From: Cephalotus follicularis
Lineage: Eukaryota; Streptophyta; Magnoliopsida; Oxalidales; Cephalotaceae
DNA: 64,000 nt
Assembly: GCA_001972305.1 (NCBI GenBank)
Contig: BDDD01000308.1
Location: forward strand, 62,001 to 126,000
Direction: 5' to 3'
Part shown: in pieces, positions 1 through 11,485 of the stretch
Numbering within the stretch: the stretch's first letter is position 1
Layout: every line of letters begins with the position of its first letter
Program-made: the position numbers and the translations under genes
Notes under the pieces: model-generated
The model's input: the letters and a program-made list of their open reading frames with translations, nothing else
The model's database searches: none
Told to the model about the DNA's origin: nothing

Positions 1-829
1 GCTCAATTGGAATTCAATTTGGCCCAAGCGTCGACGCCCAAGACTAAGCGTCAGCGCTTTGAGCTGACAGTCGACCCTTGAACACAAAACGCCTGCGCTT
101 TAACTCGATAATTCAAAATTGGAATACCTAACGGTCACATAAGCGTCGAAGCTTTGAAGGTGACAGTCGACGCTTTGCACGCAGAACAGAATGCTGACAG
201 AGTTTTAATGAGCCGTCTTTTATGCAACCACTTGGAAGACAATACCCAACGGATCTCTGAGGCAAAGATATATATATGCAAGGATATTTTGAAGAAAAAA
301 ATAAGAGCAACACAAAAGATTTCAAATTACAAAAGAATTCAAAGAAATCATACAACAAGCACTCAAATTCAAAGTTCATTTCAAAAGCTCTCATTTCATA
401 TCTTAGCCTATCTTTGTTGTGATTTATATTGAGTGATTCTATCATGTAAAATCCAACCTTGTGAGAGGTTTAGATCAAAACATTACTTTATCTTCTTTGA
501 TTGTAATAGGGGAGTGAACCCTAGAAGAAATTAGGGAGTGAACCCAAGAGAATTGTAAGTGATTGAGCTCAATCACAAAGGTGTACCGAATAGCACCCGG
601 AATTGTATTCGGAGACTAGTGGAAACTCAAGGAGATCCTTGGGAAAAGTGGACGTAGGCAAGAGTTACGCCGAACCACTCTAAAATAGTGTTTGCAATCT
701 CTCTAACTCTCTCTCTTTGAATTGTTGTTTAAATTGCTATTGCTTGATATTCTTGTTCATTGTTTTAATTTGCGAAAAGATTAATTATTTCTTAGAAACT
801 ACAATTCACCCCCCCTTGTAGTTTATTCA
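1..829 (+). repeat. 5' LTR of the Sirevirus-type Copia (3' part)
   Basis: Matches 2023-2838 nearly base for base and ends at TTCA directly before the primer binding site. The first 190 bases carry degenerate GCGTCGACGC palindromes (perfect at 28-37, broken at about 143 and 166). A long open stretch with no recognisable protein lies at 154-432 and is not called as a gene. The true 5' end of the LTR is outside the window. Confidence 0.8.
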
Positions 830-831
830 AT

Positions 832-853
832 TGGTATCAGAGAGGTAGGCTTA
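832..853 (+). other. Primer binding site
   Basis: TGGTATCAGAGAGGTAGGCT starts three bases after the LTR end. TGGTATCAGAG is the usual start of plant LTR-element binding sites complementary to the 3' end of initiator methionine tRNA. The same sequence, with one change, follows the LTR at 59496. Confidence 0.8.
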
Positions 854-883
854 TAATTCTTAAGTGCTAGAGCCTTTGACGAT

Positions 884-1361
884 NNNNNNNNNNNNNNNNN
901 NNNNNNNNNNNNNNNNNNNNNNNNNNNNNNNNNNNNNNNNNNNNNNNNNNNNNNNNNNNNNNNNNNNNNNNNNNNNNNNNNNNNNNNNNNNNNNNNNNNN
1001 NNNNNNNNNNNNNNNNNNNNNNNNNNNNNNNNNNNNNNNNNNNNNNNNNNNNNNNNNNNNNNNNNNNNNNNNNNNNNNNNNNNNNNNNNNNNNNNNNNNN
1101 NNNNNNNNNNNNNNNNNNNNNNNNNNNNNNNNNNNNNNNNNNNNNNNNNNNNNNNNNNNNNNNNNNNNNNNNNNNNNNNNNNNNNNNNNNNNNNNNNNNN
1201 NNNNNNNNNNNNNNNNNNNNNNNNNNNNNNNNNNNNNNNNNNNNNNNNNNNNNNNNNNNNNNNNNNNNNNNNNNNNNNNNNNNNNNNNNNNNNNNNNNNN
1301 NNNNNNNNNNNNNNNNNNNNNNNNNNNNNNNNNNNNNNNNNNNNNNNNNNNNNNNNNNNNN
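884..1361. other. Assembly gap (478 N)
   Basis: Unresolved bases. The sequence directly to the right is an array of short CG-rich near-palindromes, which may be why assembly failed here. Apparent open frames that cross the gap are artefacts. Confidence 0.99.
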
Positions 1362-1545
1362 GCGTCTGCGAAACAGAGTTCCGCGACTGTGAAACACAAT
1401 TTCGCGTCTGCGAACTTAGACCCGCAGCTGCCAAACCAGAAAAGAAGGTGAAGAGTTTCACGAAGTGGCCATCTGCGAAACAAGTAACAGAGCTGTCAAC
1501 GAGTTTCGCGACTGCGAAATAAGGATTCGCAGCTGCCAAACGGGA
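1362..1545. repeat. Array of TTCGCG(A/T)CTGCGAA-like near-palindromes
   Basis: About seven degenerate copies can be read, such as TTCGCGTCTGCGAA near 1401, TTCGCGACTGCGAAA near 1505 and two TCGCAGCTGCCAAAC-like units. They alternate at roughly 20-40 base spacing and run into the N gap. The unit differs from the GCGTCGACGC palindrome in the LTRs but is also short, CpG-rich and near-palindromic. Confidence 0.65.
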
Positions 1546-1599
1546 CAAAGACGTCTTAAGAACACAACAAAACGCATAAGGTACCAAAAGAACGTGTAG

Positions 1600-2022
1600 T
1601 TCTTTGAAACAATTTGTGTTTATACAATAGTAGTTTTGATCCTAACTCTGTATTTACAGTTGTTAGAGGGGGAAAAACTACTACTGTTTTAAACAAAGTA
1701 AAATCGTATTATTTACCTTATTCAATTTTGTAATTGCTTATTACGTGTTTACATTTTGAATTCTCGTATTCACTACGTGTTTATATAAACGAGGGGGACT
1801 TAAATAATGGAGGGGGAATCAGTGTGTTCCCCACAAAATGAAACAGTAATTAAGGGACACTAAGAATACGTTATAATACGATAGAGGGGGAAAAACAATA
1901 GTTAAGTTTTTCCTAAATTTTGCAATATAAGTTTTGGTATTTGTTACAGTAAACTCGTATGTAAGGTGCAAGGTTAAAATTATTGTATCTTAAGTAATTT
2001 CCCTTTGTGAGTAAACCAGTGC
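1600..2022 (+). other. 3' untranslated part of the Sirevirus-type Copia with repeated polypurine tracts
   Basis: AT-rich and non-coding. Purine runs of the AGAGGGGGAAAAA or GAGGGGG type occur near 1665, 1790, 1810 and 1883. Multiple polypurine tracts before the 3' LTR are a described trait of Sireviruses. The exact start of the 3' LTR could not be fixed because the matching left end lies outside the window. Confidence 0.6.
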
Positions 2023-2838
2023 GCTCAATTGGAATTCAATTTCGCCCAAGCGTCGACGCCCAATCCTAAGCGTCAGCGCTTTGAGCTACTGGTCGACTCT
2101 TGAAGACAAAATGCATGCGCTTTGACTCGACAATTTCAAATTGAGATACCTAACGGTCACATAAGCGTCGACGCTTTGAAGGTGACAGTCGACGCTTTGC
2201 ACGCTGAAAAGAATTCTGACAGAGCTTTAATGAGCCGTCTTTGATGGAACAACTTTGAAGATAATACCCAACGGATCTCTCATGCAAGAAACATATAAAT
2301 TCAAAGATTGTTTGAAGAGAAGAAGTAGAGCAACACAAAAGATTTCAAATTACAAAAGAATTCAAAGAAATCATACAACAAGCACTCAAATTCAAAGTTC
2401 ATTTCAAAAGCTCTCATTTCATATCTTAGCCTATCTTTGTTGTGATTTATATTGAGTGATTCTATCATGTAAAATCCAACCTTGTGAGAGGTTTAGATCA
2501 AAACATTACTTTATCTTCTTTGATTGTAATAGGGGAGTGAACCCTAGAAGAAATTGGGAGTGAACCCAAGAGAATTGTAAGTGATTGAGCTCAATCACAA
2601 AGGTGTACCGAATAGCACCCGGAATTGTATTCGGAGACTAGTGGAACCTCAAGGAGATCCTTGGGAAAAGTGGACGTAGGCAAGAGTTTGGCCGAACCAC
2701 TCTAAAACTAGTGTTTGCACATCTCTAAACTCTATCTCTTTACATTTTGTTCATATTGTGTTTGCTTATTTTTTTTTATTGCAAATAAGGTTAGAATTTT
2801 TAGAAACTACAATTCACCCCCCCCTTGTAGTTTATTCA
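2023..2838 (+). repeat. 3' LTR of the Sirevirus-type Copia
   Basis: Direct copy of 1-829. Contains perfect GCGTCGACGC palindromes at 2050-2059 and 2165-2174; the second extends to the 14-base AAGCGTCGACGCTT. It ends TTCA at 2838, and the next bases are internal sequence of the Gypsy LTR. Confidence 0.8.
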
Positions 2839-3027
2839 CAATCAATTGGAATTTGTCTCCTATAAATACAGGAATCAACTACATAATCCAGGTCTGTCAT
2901 TTTTACAATCTAAAGCACTTTAAATTCTAGTTTATTCACAATCAATTGGAATTTGTCTCCTATAAATACAGGAATCAACTACATAATCCAGGTCTGTCAT
3001 TTTTACAATCTAAAGCACTTTAAATTC
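2828..3027. repeat. Exact 100 bp tandem duplication across a retrotransposon junction
   Basis: 2828-2927 and 2928-3027 appear identical. Each unit begins with the last 11 bases of the Copia LTR (TAGTTTATTCA) and continues into Gypsy LTR sequence including the TATA-like TATAAATA. The duplication therefore arose after the Copia had inserted. Confidence 0.9.
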
Positions 3028-3226
3028 TTCTGCATTGACTAACTTAAGCATCGGAGTGACCCCGGGAGAAAACCCTCCTAGACCTTCGACGTGTTTGCTT
3101 ACTTGTGCAGGGAATACAGTCATACCACCATCCACATTTTCTTCTCGGAGCTTTCATAGTGTTTCTCTCAACAAATCAAAGTCCAACATGTGGGATACTA
3201 TTGAGTAGAGGATTTTTGTATCAACA
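2839..3226 (+). repeat. GY1 5' LTR, right part
   Basis: 2938-3226 aligns with 31461-31748 of the 3' LTR; 2839-2937 is the extra tandem copy. Contains TATAAATA boxes in both duplicate units and ends TATCAACA. The left half was cut off by the Copia insertion. Confidence 0.9.
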
Positions 3227-3228
3227 GT

Positions 3229-3247
3229 TGGCGCCGTCTGTGGGAAA
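3229..3247 (+). other. GY1 primer binding site
   Basis: TGGCGCCGTCTGTGGGAA starts two bases after the LTR end. This form is common in plant Tat-type Gypsy elements. I did not determine the tRNA partner. Confidence 0.75.
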
Positions 3248-3271
3248 CGCAGCAAAAAGCTACTAAGAATC

Positions 3272-4661
3272 ATGCCGAGAAGAACCAACAACTCTGGAGC
3301 CACAAGCAGCCGAGAAATCGAGATTCCACCTCCTGATGCTGGACAAGTTGCGGCTCCCGAGCAAGCTCCCATTACTGGGGAGCAATTCAATCAGTTGCTC
3401 CAGGGAGTGGAGTGCCTCACCAACCTGTTGACCACCAGTTTGGCCAACCAAAACCATCCTAGACCTGCTTAACAAATCATCTAAGGATAGTCTGGACCGC
3501 ACAGGCCGGCCCGGGAAAACCAACGCCCCCGTAGGTAAAGGTGAAACCCACCGAAGAGGGGCATGCTCCCCCCAAGACGGTCATGGGTTGATACATCCCT
3601 GAGGAGGAGACCTGAGATTAATACATCTTAGTGGGCGGAGTCCTCGACTACCAGGGATCACAACAACGACCCTCGGCCCCAGCATCACGAGCATGATCCC
3701 ATGGAAGTGGATCACCCAGCGGGTGCCGAGGAAGCCGGGGCACATTCCCATGCATCGCGCAGGACTGAGACGATGCACGAGAGTAGGTCATCACGTTCAA
3801 CCACTTTGGATGGGCATTCACATGTTTCTAGCAGGACTAGGACATAGAAGATGTTGAGCAAGCAATGAACAGAAGGCTTGCAGAGATGGAGAAAAGGCTC
3901 CAAGGAGCCGAGCAGCCAAGAGGATATCTGTCCGAGGTGTGCAACATCAGCGCCACTCCTTTCACATCCGAGATCATGAAGGAGCATATCCCTAAGGGGT
4001 TTCGATTCCCGAGTCTCAAGGAGTAAGATGGGTCCACGGACCCTATTCAGCACGTGCTCTACTACATACAGGTAATGCTAGTGCACCAGGCCTTGGACGC
4101 GATCCTTTGCCAAGGATTCCCGGCAACACTGACTGGAGCTGCCCAGTCGTGGTATTCTACCCTGGCAGAGGGATCGGGGTGAATTTTGAACAGTTAATGG
4201 AACTGTTTGTGGTCAAGTTCCTCAACAACACCACGCAGAGGAGAAACTCAACCCATTTGATCAACTTGGTATAGGGGAAATATGAGTCACTGAGAGACTA
4301 CCTCACCAGATTCAACAAGGAGTCTCTTACAGTGAAAGACCTGGAGCCGTCCTTTGCTCTAACTGCTCTGAACAGTGGGCTGAAGGACTCCCTCTTCACT
4401 TTCTCTCTACTGAAGAATCCCGTTGTGGATATGGCAGACCTGCTGAGGAGAGCAGAGAAATATGTCAATGCCGAGGAGGCGATGGCAGCCAGGAAACAAA
4501 AAACATCCTGGTCGGGCCATCATGTGGAGAAAGGGGAGCATTCACGCAATACTCCCGGGAAGAAAGAAAAGAGGAAGGAGAGGTCCGAGCTGCCCAGGGA
4601 TGACCTCAGGCACAAACTCTCCAAGAGAGAGGAGTCACCAAGGAGAGGGACGCCTATCCCG
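3272..4661 (+). pseudogene. gag: GY1 gag, first part (degenerate)
   Basis: Encodes the capsid precursor of the Gypsy element. The start at 3272 gives MPRRTNNSGATSS, followed by a glutamine-rich N-terminus that stops at 3470. Further on, across stops and a frameshift near 4175, the frames give capsid-like stretches such as FRFPSLKE, YYIQVMLVHQALDAILC and LTGAAQSWYSTL, then NFEQLMELFVVKF and, in an open segment at 4332-4661, LRDYLTRFNKES with a basic tail. These resemble the Retrotrans_gag domain. The frame is cut at 4661 by a solo LTR and resumes after 6808. It cannot make a full capsid protein. Confidence 0.8.
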
Positions 4662-6803
4662 TGTTAGATATAGTGACCCGACAAGCCATTGGATGGACTG
4701 TCGTTTTATATCTGTTCTTGTATGAAACAATCTTATTCCTTATATATGATGCGTGCTAAATTTGTTATGGCTATATCACTTGTATTTTATCACATAATTG
4801 GAGTAGTTTATTAATTACCTACTTATACTAGTGATGCCCTGACATAAGGTTGGATGCCTGGCATGGAGGCTGTGAGACTGGTTACCTTATTCCTTATGTT
4901 AAATTAGTTCCAAGTCATAGGTTCAATTTGTAGGCATTAGTGAACCGGATAGACTTGCGCGTATGTTGCCCGCTCATGGAATTGGAGGATGGATTCTCTC
5001 ACTACCATCTGTGTTGGACACTAGGGCAAATACGAGGTACGCGCTGGGAGCGTGTACACTGAACATGACCCATGTAGGAGACACTATTTGGATAGTCGCT
5101 ATTCTCGTGTCAGTAGTGACTCCTACTTGTTGCGGTTGTATATAAGTGATCATCACTTAGCGAGTTGTTAAACTCGTCTGATCCTTAGACCTGAGCGACT
5201 ACTCTATATTGTATGGAGACGATTATGCTTTGATCTCCACCTTACCCAGTCCTTACGCAGGGCTGGCAATCAGGTGGTCTTTGGGTATGATCGAATCTAT
5301 ACGAATATAAGTGAGTGCGCAATATGGGATTGTCACATCTGAGCGAAGGTGATCGGCCCTATTATGGTCTGATTATACTTTGGACTTATGAAATCCTTGG
5401 CCAAGGTTGAGGTAGATTGGAAATTAGATTTCCGAAGAGTTTACCAAAGGTCCTAGTAATGATCAGATATTTTAGCCATTGAGGTACTATCTAGGGTTGA
5501 CACATATCCTTACCCTAGACCTCAATCGGGGCCAAGCATGACAAGGGATTATAGTGCACGCGAACCGAAGACTTAGAAAATCTGGGGTTTATGAGGTGTG
5601 GGAAAATTAATCAGATTAATTTTTTCATATGGATAATATTTGGATATTATTCCAATAGCATTTAAATTGGTCAAGGACCATTTAGAATGGCTAAACAGGA
5701 CCCAAGGGGTATTTCGGTAATTTATGAACACCTCTTGTTTTAACCAATATTTTAAAGGGTCCCTGCCTTATAATGATTAGATCTTTAATATGTTGGACAT
5801 ATTAAGTCTTGGTGTCAAATATCGGTTATGTGGATTTTGCATTTTGTGGAAACTCATATGTTTGATCTTACTTAACCAATATTCGAAGGGTACATGAGAT
5901 CACTAGAAGAGTTAGACTCTTAATGCTTCACTGGCCAGACAAAGCGTCAGCGTATTTTAGAAATACGTCGATGCTTAACGTTTTTAAAGACGTCGATGTT
6001 TTTAGTGCCACATTGCATGAGCGTCGATGTCCTTTGGAAGGCGTCGACGTCTTTGAGCAGAACGTGCAACCTGTGCACGAGCTCACTTCGTGGGCACGTT
6101 TTCTCTCACATATCCAGCATCCATCTCCTGTTCTTGCATGTTATGAGAACATGGGGATCATGACCACAGACTCCCAAGGAGTGAGGACCATGATCTTAAG
6201 TGAATGGGAGAGTGGGAGAGAGAAGAAGAGGGCTAGTAATAAGCATTTTTTGCAGAAAATGGAAGTGGGAAGAATTTTGGTTTTTGGCTGGGCAAGTGAG
6301 TTCGATTTTCTCTCTGCAGTGTGTGTTCACTTCATCTGTGATACACCAAGCAAGAGCTTATCTAGGGTGGATTGATTATTGACTTCATTGGTCAATATCA
6401 ATTTACCTTTTATAAGCTTAGTGAGAAAGAGAGAGTTCATACACTTTGTATTTGGTTCTTGCTGGTTGGAGTAGCTTCTGTACCAGGGATTTTGGAAGCA
6501 ACGAGTTTGGTGTCTTCCCAAGCGTGTAGCGGCAAAGAAAGAAGGATCCTTCACCCGCTGGTATATCTCTTGGTCCGTCTCTTCTTGCCATGCTTATGTG
6601 TCACCATTGTATGCTATGGTGACACCAATTCAATTCTGTTGATGATGTGGTGATCCATGTGGTTTGTGGACATGCCTTATGGACTGGTTTTAGTTTTTAA
6701 TTGGGTGTTCTTCCGCTGCCAAGATTGTATGTTTTGTTTTATTCTACACCCTACACACCATAGTCCATTTATGGCTCCAGATTCGGTTTATCCGATTCCA
6801 ACA
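4662..6803 (+). mobile_element. Solo LTR S1, Copia-type family A
   Basis: Begins TGTTAGATATAG, ends ATTCCAACA, and is flanked by the perfect 5 bp duplication TCCCG (4657-4661 and 6804-6808). No internal region or second LTR is present, so it is a solo LTR. The same family occurs inverted at 18381-20540 and direct at 34312-36673. Its 5' half shares ordered blocks with the LTRs of the Copia at 42030-54854, which is why I call it Copia-type. Short open frames inside have no recognisable product. Confidence 0.92.
5940..6056. repeat. GTCGAC palindrome array in solo LTR S1
   Basis: Degenerate copies of GCGTCGACGC lie close together, including ACGTCGATGC near 5966, ACGTCGATGT near 5990, GCGTCGATGT near 6021 and GCGTCGACGT at 6041. 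Most departures from the core are C to T or G to A at CpG. Confidence 0.75.
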
Positions 6804-6808
6804 TCCCG

Positions 6809-7429
6809 ACCTATAACAATTTCGCCCCTCTCTTGAAGATATGCACCGGGATACTTGTCGTGGAGAAGGATAAGGTTCCCATCTAATGGCCCGTACCAAT
6901 TAAGTCCTCAGCTGAGAAGAGAGACACAGAAAATATTGCCGGTACCATCGTGACCATGGGCATGATACTGAGGAGTGCAAGCAACTAAAGAATCAGATAG
7001 AGGACCTAATTCACAAAGGGCACCTGCGCAAGTATATGGATAAGAATGCTCCTCAGGAAAGGAGGGAGCGAAGAGAGGAAGCTCCACAGCAACCAAAGGA
7101 GCAGCAGCAACAGCCCAGATGTGTCATCCATACCATCTCTGGAAGGGTCGCGTCTGGTGGCGACCATAAGAATTCCAAAAAGGCCTATGGAAGGCAATCC
7201 CTTGCTGTGCAACAGTATCAGCATAGCAAGAGGTTAAAGACTGGTGGAGATGAGGACGTGATATCCTTCTCCGAAGTGGACTATGAGGGAGTACGCCTTC
7301 CTCATGATGATCCAGTGGTGGTAACTCTTATGGTGGAACTGTTTACTATGAAGAGGATCCTTATTGATAGCGGGAGCTCGACCGATATCCTGTACAAATA
7401 TGCATTTGATCAACTAAGGATACCGACCG
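6809..7429 (+). pseudogene. GY1 gag tail, zinc-knuckle-like motif and first half of the protease
   Basis: After the solo LTR the gag reading resumes. Near 6930-6980 one frame reads CRYHRDHGHDTEEC, a Cys-His cluster typical of Tat-type Gypsy polyproteins that precedes the protease. A glutamine-rich linker follows. The aspartic protease active site is visible as ILIDSGSSTDIL, with the catalytic Asp codon at 7366-7368. The frame is cut at 7429 by the element at 7430-14304 and continues after 14309. Retroviral-type proteases process the gag-pol polyprotein. A stop in this frame near 6885 shows decay. Confidence 0.82.
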
Positions 7430-10083
7430 TGTAATACCCCATACCTTTTTGGAGTTTAAGAGTTATTTTGTTTTTTAGTTGATGGTATGATTTTGTCTCT
7501 TTGGGCTTATGTGTAATAATGGATAAGAGAATGATGTGTTAAGCCAAAGTTTAAGTGAGATATGTGGAAGTTGGAGGACCTTTATGCAAAGCTTGTTGAG
7601 GAAGATTACAACTTCCAAGACGTATGACGGCTTAAGTTGGGATTAGTGGTGATATATCTTGAGATTTGGCCATCCTTTCTTCTAGCTTCTACAGATGAGA
7701 GAGTTTTAGAGAGAGAGAGAGTTCTAGTTTTCTTCTTCTTTCCGTTCTTAGCGCCTGGACCAGTAGCAGTTGAAGCTTTCCGAGCACAGCAGTAGAAGAA
7801 GCAGACAAGGTAAAGGAAGAAGCAGTCAAGCCAGAGTAAGAGAGTAGCAGAGAAGAAGGGACGTTAGCGTCCAAGGAAGTAGCAAGAATTGTGAGTGGGA
7901 CATCCTTTATTTTAAAGCATTTTATTGTTCATCATATTCTTTGAGAATTCCTTCTCCTCAGCTTCAGTTTCTTTTAAGTGAGTTTAGATGGGAATTTGTT
8001 TTCCCCATCGTCTTATGTTAGCCATTCCTATGTATCCTTATATCGCTTCATCTTCAGATGAGATAACGTGCACGTGTTCACCTCCATCCTCAGCGTACCT
8101 ATTGTCTATGATGGGTTGTTGAGCGAGTCTACCCCCAGGTCCTACCTGGATCTCCTTACATTGTGGCTAGGACAGTGTACAGGATTTGAGCGCAGCCGAG
8201 CACATGTGTACAAGCTCCTTCCTCCTTAGCCTCTCATCACAGGATGAGAAGTTGAGTGATTCTGTCCCCGGGTTCCATACCTGGATCTCCTTGCATTGTT
8301 GCTAGGACAATGTGTAGGGTTTGAGTACAGCTGAGCTAAGTTATCAGATATAGTAGTATGTAGAGCCTTTCAGTAAGTTTTCTAGAGGAGGACTTTGTCA
8401 TTGGGACTTTTAGTCCCCAGCCCAGCATTCAGTGAAGCAGTAAGCAAGAATAGATGGGTTGGCAGGTAAGTTGCCCAGCCCGGCTTAGGCCAAAAGAATA
8501 GATGGGTCGGCAGGTAAGCTGCCCAGCCCGGCTTAGGCCAAAAGAACAGATGAGTCGGCAGGTAAGCTGCCCAGCTCGGCTTAGGCCAAAAACTAGATCA
8601 GCTCAGGCCACTATAAGTTGGCAAGTATATTATGTAATCAGCAGCAAAGCAAGCACAGCAAAGAAAAGCCAGTTTCTAGCTAAGTTGTTCGCCTCGGGTG
8701 TTTAGCCGGGAAGGACCCCAGTTCTTTTCAGATTTCTTTCTTTTGATCAATTGTATTCTTAAGTTTATTTCAGCTTTCATGAACAATCTAGAATCAGGTA
8801 AGCATAGAAAAGAATAAGTTTTTTTCAAGTACTTTGAGCTTTTCCTTATTGTATATCATGAGACATGCATTGTTTACAGTCTTTTCCCTAGTTGGGATAG
8901 TTATTCATGCTCATGGTAAGATTTTCTTTAGCGCATTCCTTTTTATGGATGCACCAGATGATGTTTTGTTCCCAGACACTTAGTCAGTGTGACTAATCCC
9001 CTCACAGATTATTTTGCACAACAGCCAGCCGGAGGAGACCCTCCAGCCCAGCGATAGATAGCTCAGCAAGGTAGTTTTTGAGCCTAGCATCATGGAGCGT
9101 CATCTCGGGCGTTTAGCAGTGCATAGCATTGGGCATTCTTTTGGGTTTCCCCTCTTTTTTGTAGTAGGGTAGTTGTGAGCTTTCCTGTTGTATATGTTAT
9201 TGCTGTGATATTCTTTTGCCTGCCAGGGAAGGCCGTGTATGTTATGTCAAGGATCAAATATGTAATGATTTGATACTTTTAAGAATGTTTATGGATGTTT
9301 TGAGTTTATAGATGTGTTTATCTTGTGATTTCATGGATATGTTATGTTTTGAGTTTCGTGATCCCAGGTCTGGCCAGGGAGTTAGAGAGTCCCTGGGCTA
9401 GCATAGCGGGGATGAGCTTAGCGGGGATGAGTTGTTAAGGCCAGGGATAGATGTTTTATGTTTATGGAGTTCTACCCGCGGAGGTAGGGTGTCCCCGGGC
9501 ATAAGTTGATGTATAGTGCTTTGCCAGGGAAGGCTTATTGGAAGCAGGTCTGGGATGGGCTTAAGTTTGATGTTAGTACTTTAAGTTATACTGTGCGTTT
9601 TGATGTTGTGTTGTATAGTTGAGTAGGGGTGCCAGGGGACATTGTGTGTGTCCCTAGGGGAGTTTAAGTGAGCACATAGGGCGTGCATGGCTCTCTTCCC
9701 GGGCATGTCATGTCCGCAGGATGTTTAAGTGAGCAGGTGCGATGCACGTGGCCCTCTCCCCGGGCATGTTTGTCCACAAGTTGTTAAGTGATCATGTGAG
9801 GAGCATGTGGGTGTTCTCCTCGGGCATAAGTGATGTGGCGCGTTTTGGAGCCTTGGTTATGTAGTGCTGGGGACATAAGCAGGAGAGGAGTTGGATCCCC
9901 TGCCCCGATTGCCCGTTAGCTGCGCGCCCAACCTAGTCTTTCTCCTCGGGCTTTTGCTCGATGGGTCCCTGGAGAGTCTTGAGATGGCTTCTCAGACAGT
10001 TTTAGTTTGAGAGGGTTGTTGGCAAGGAGTGCCATCCCCGGCAGGACACATGTCTTATAGCAGAGCGGGAACGGGTCCTGACA
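7430..10083 (+). repeat. 5' LTR of the gag-only Gypsy element
   Basis: Starts TGTAATACCCCATACC and ends CCTGACA. Differs from the 3' LTR mainly by scattered substitutions and by lacking about 36 bases near 8030 that the 3' LTR has near 12218-12255. Contains a three-unit 48 bp tandem repeat (8452-8591). Open frames inside it are not genes. Confidence 0.92.
8452..8591. repeat. 48 bp tandem repeat, three units, in the 5' LTR
   Basis: Units start near 8452, 8500 and 8548 and share AGATGGGTCGGCAGGTAAGC and CCCAGCCCGGCTTAGGCC. The corresponding array in the 3' LTR lies at about 12675-12815, so the array was present before this copy inserted. Confidence 0.85.
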
Positions 10084-10086
10084 GCG

Positions 10087-10098
10087 TGGTATCAGAGC
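10087..10098 (+). other. Primer binding site of the gag-only element
   Basis: TGGTATCAGAGC lies three bases after the LTR end, complementary to the 3' end of initiator methionine tRNA as in most plant Gypsy chromoviruses. Confidence 0.85.
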
Positions 10099-10207
10099 GA
10101 AGGTTTGGGTTTTTCCTTGTACTTTCTATGTTAGTTAGCGGGGTGCGACTATATCGTGATACGTTAGTATGTTGTTGTAGAAGACGATTCCACCTCAGAC
10201 TCGTAGC

Positions 10208-11485
10208 ATGGCTCGTGGCAGAGGCAGAGCGATTCCTCGCCAGACAGTGGAGCAAGAGGTTCCTATAGAAATACCAAAGGAGCCTATCCCAGCGGCGCAA
10301 TCAGCCCCGCGTATGCCTCTGCTAGCACCTACCAGTGGACCTACGGAGATGATGCAAGCAGCAACAATGTGGGCTCAGACTATGGGTTTAGTCAGACCTC
10401 AACCCCTTCCTATCGAACGCATGCAACGGTTAGGTGCAACGTCGTTTAAGGGAACAAGAAACCCCATGGTTGCCGAGGTGTGGTTGAACCACCTTGAAGA
10501 GATCTTCATGTGGCTCGACATAGCAGAGGATTCACGGGTGAAGAACGCGTCCTTCTTTCTTGCGAGAGGATCTCGAAGATGGTGCGAAGCTCTTGTAGCT
10601 CGGCATGAGAGCTCGGCAGAGATTACGTGGGAGAAGTTCAAGAAGGAGTTTAGGCAGTACTTCTTTCCACATACGTTTGTTCAGGAGTAGAGAAGAGAAT
10701 TCCTTCATCTGCGGCAAGGAAACGGATCCATGTCCCAGTACGAGTACCGGTTCATGGAGTTGTCACATTTTGCTCCAGCCCTTGTAGCAGACCAGGAAGA
10801 GAGATGTCAGAAGTTCCTGGAAGGGCTAAGATTCGAGATCAGACACATGGTATCCATTACCCCGTGGTTAGTGTTCAGGTGATTTGGTGGAAGCTGCCAA
10901 GAGAGTAGAGTCGAGCCTAGCAGACCAGAGGGTGCGTCAAGAGCAAGAACGGAAGAGATCCTCATCACAGTCAGAGCAAGCAGAGAACCCCTCCAAAGTT
11001 CAGAAGCAGCCCTAGTCCTCGGGCAACATTAGAGGCAGAGCATCTCAGCAGACACAAACTGCCCCAGTTGCTAGCAATGTACAGGGGAGTTCTTATCAAA
11101 GTAACCAGGCCCCTCAGTGCCAAATATGTGGTAAGTCCCATGCAGGGGAATGCAGGCAAGGAAGTTCTGGATGCTATAGATGTGGAGAGATCGGGAACAT
11201 AAAGAGAGATTGTCCTCAGTAATCTCTTAGCGAAGCGATGACTCCCATGGCAGCACCAGCAGCGAAGCAGACTCCAAGTAGTGGAGCAGCCATATCAAGT
11301 CAACAGGCGACAACACCGAGAATGAGTTTCTCAGCACCTCAGAGCAGTACCACCAGAGCTAGTGGTGGTAGATGTCCAAGCAGGCCAGGAGCTACAACAA
11401 GGGTTTACTCCCTTCATAGAGGAGCAGATATGACAGCACCAGACATGCCACCAGGTGAGATCTTGCATTCTATGTTTCTCCTTTA
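10208..11485 (+). pseudogene. gag: Gag of the gag-only element (stop codons present)
   Basis: Starts MARGRGRAIPRQT and gives an open frame to a TAG at about 10688. It includes a Retrotrans_gag domain with FKGTRNPMVAEVWLNHLEEI, WLDIAEDSRVKNASFFL and WEKFKKEFRQYFFP. Past the stop, homologous sequence continues through LEGLRFEIRHMV and two zinc knuckles: CQICGKSHAGEC near 11117 and CYRCGEIGNIKRDC near 11176; the second lacks the usual Gly-His pair, reading GN. A TAA at about 11221 and a short serine/alanine-rich segment ending at 11485 follow. In full-length relatives the protease would follow here; instead the polypurine tract of the 3' LTR is reached within about 130 bases. Gag from such elements could only move with enzymes supplied by other copies. 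Confidence 0.85.

Larger units (their letters stand above)
1..2838 (+). mobile_element. Sirevirus-type Copia element, internally deleted, left end outside window
   Basis: Two direct repeats (1-829 and 2023-2838) flank a short interior with a primer binding site at its left and several polypurine tracts at its right, which is the layout of an LTR retrotransposon. Both LTRs end in a C-run followed by TTGTAGTTTATTCA. The leader after the first LTR closely matches the leader after the LTR at 58379-59496, whose gag-pol is of Sirevirus type, so I assign the same lineage. The interior is only about 1.2 kb including 478 N, and no gag-pol is visible, so the copy is internally deleted or non-autonomous. 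It sits in the 5' LTR of the large Gypsy element that follows. Confidence 0.8.

Noticed and set aside
832..853. tRNA-like sequences at the start of several elements
   Set aside because: These are primer binding sites complementary to a tRNA 3' end, not tRNA genes; no cloverleaf surrounds them.
823..1587. Long open frames running across 823-1587 on both strands
   Set aside because: They exist only because the N run contains no stop codons.
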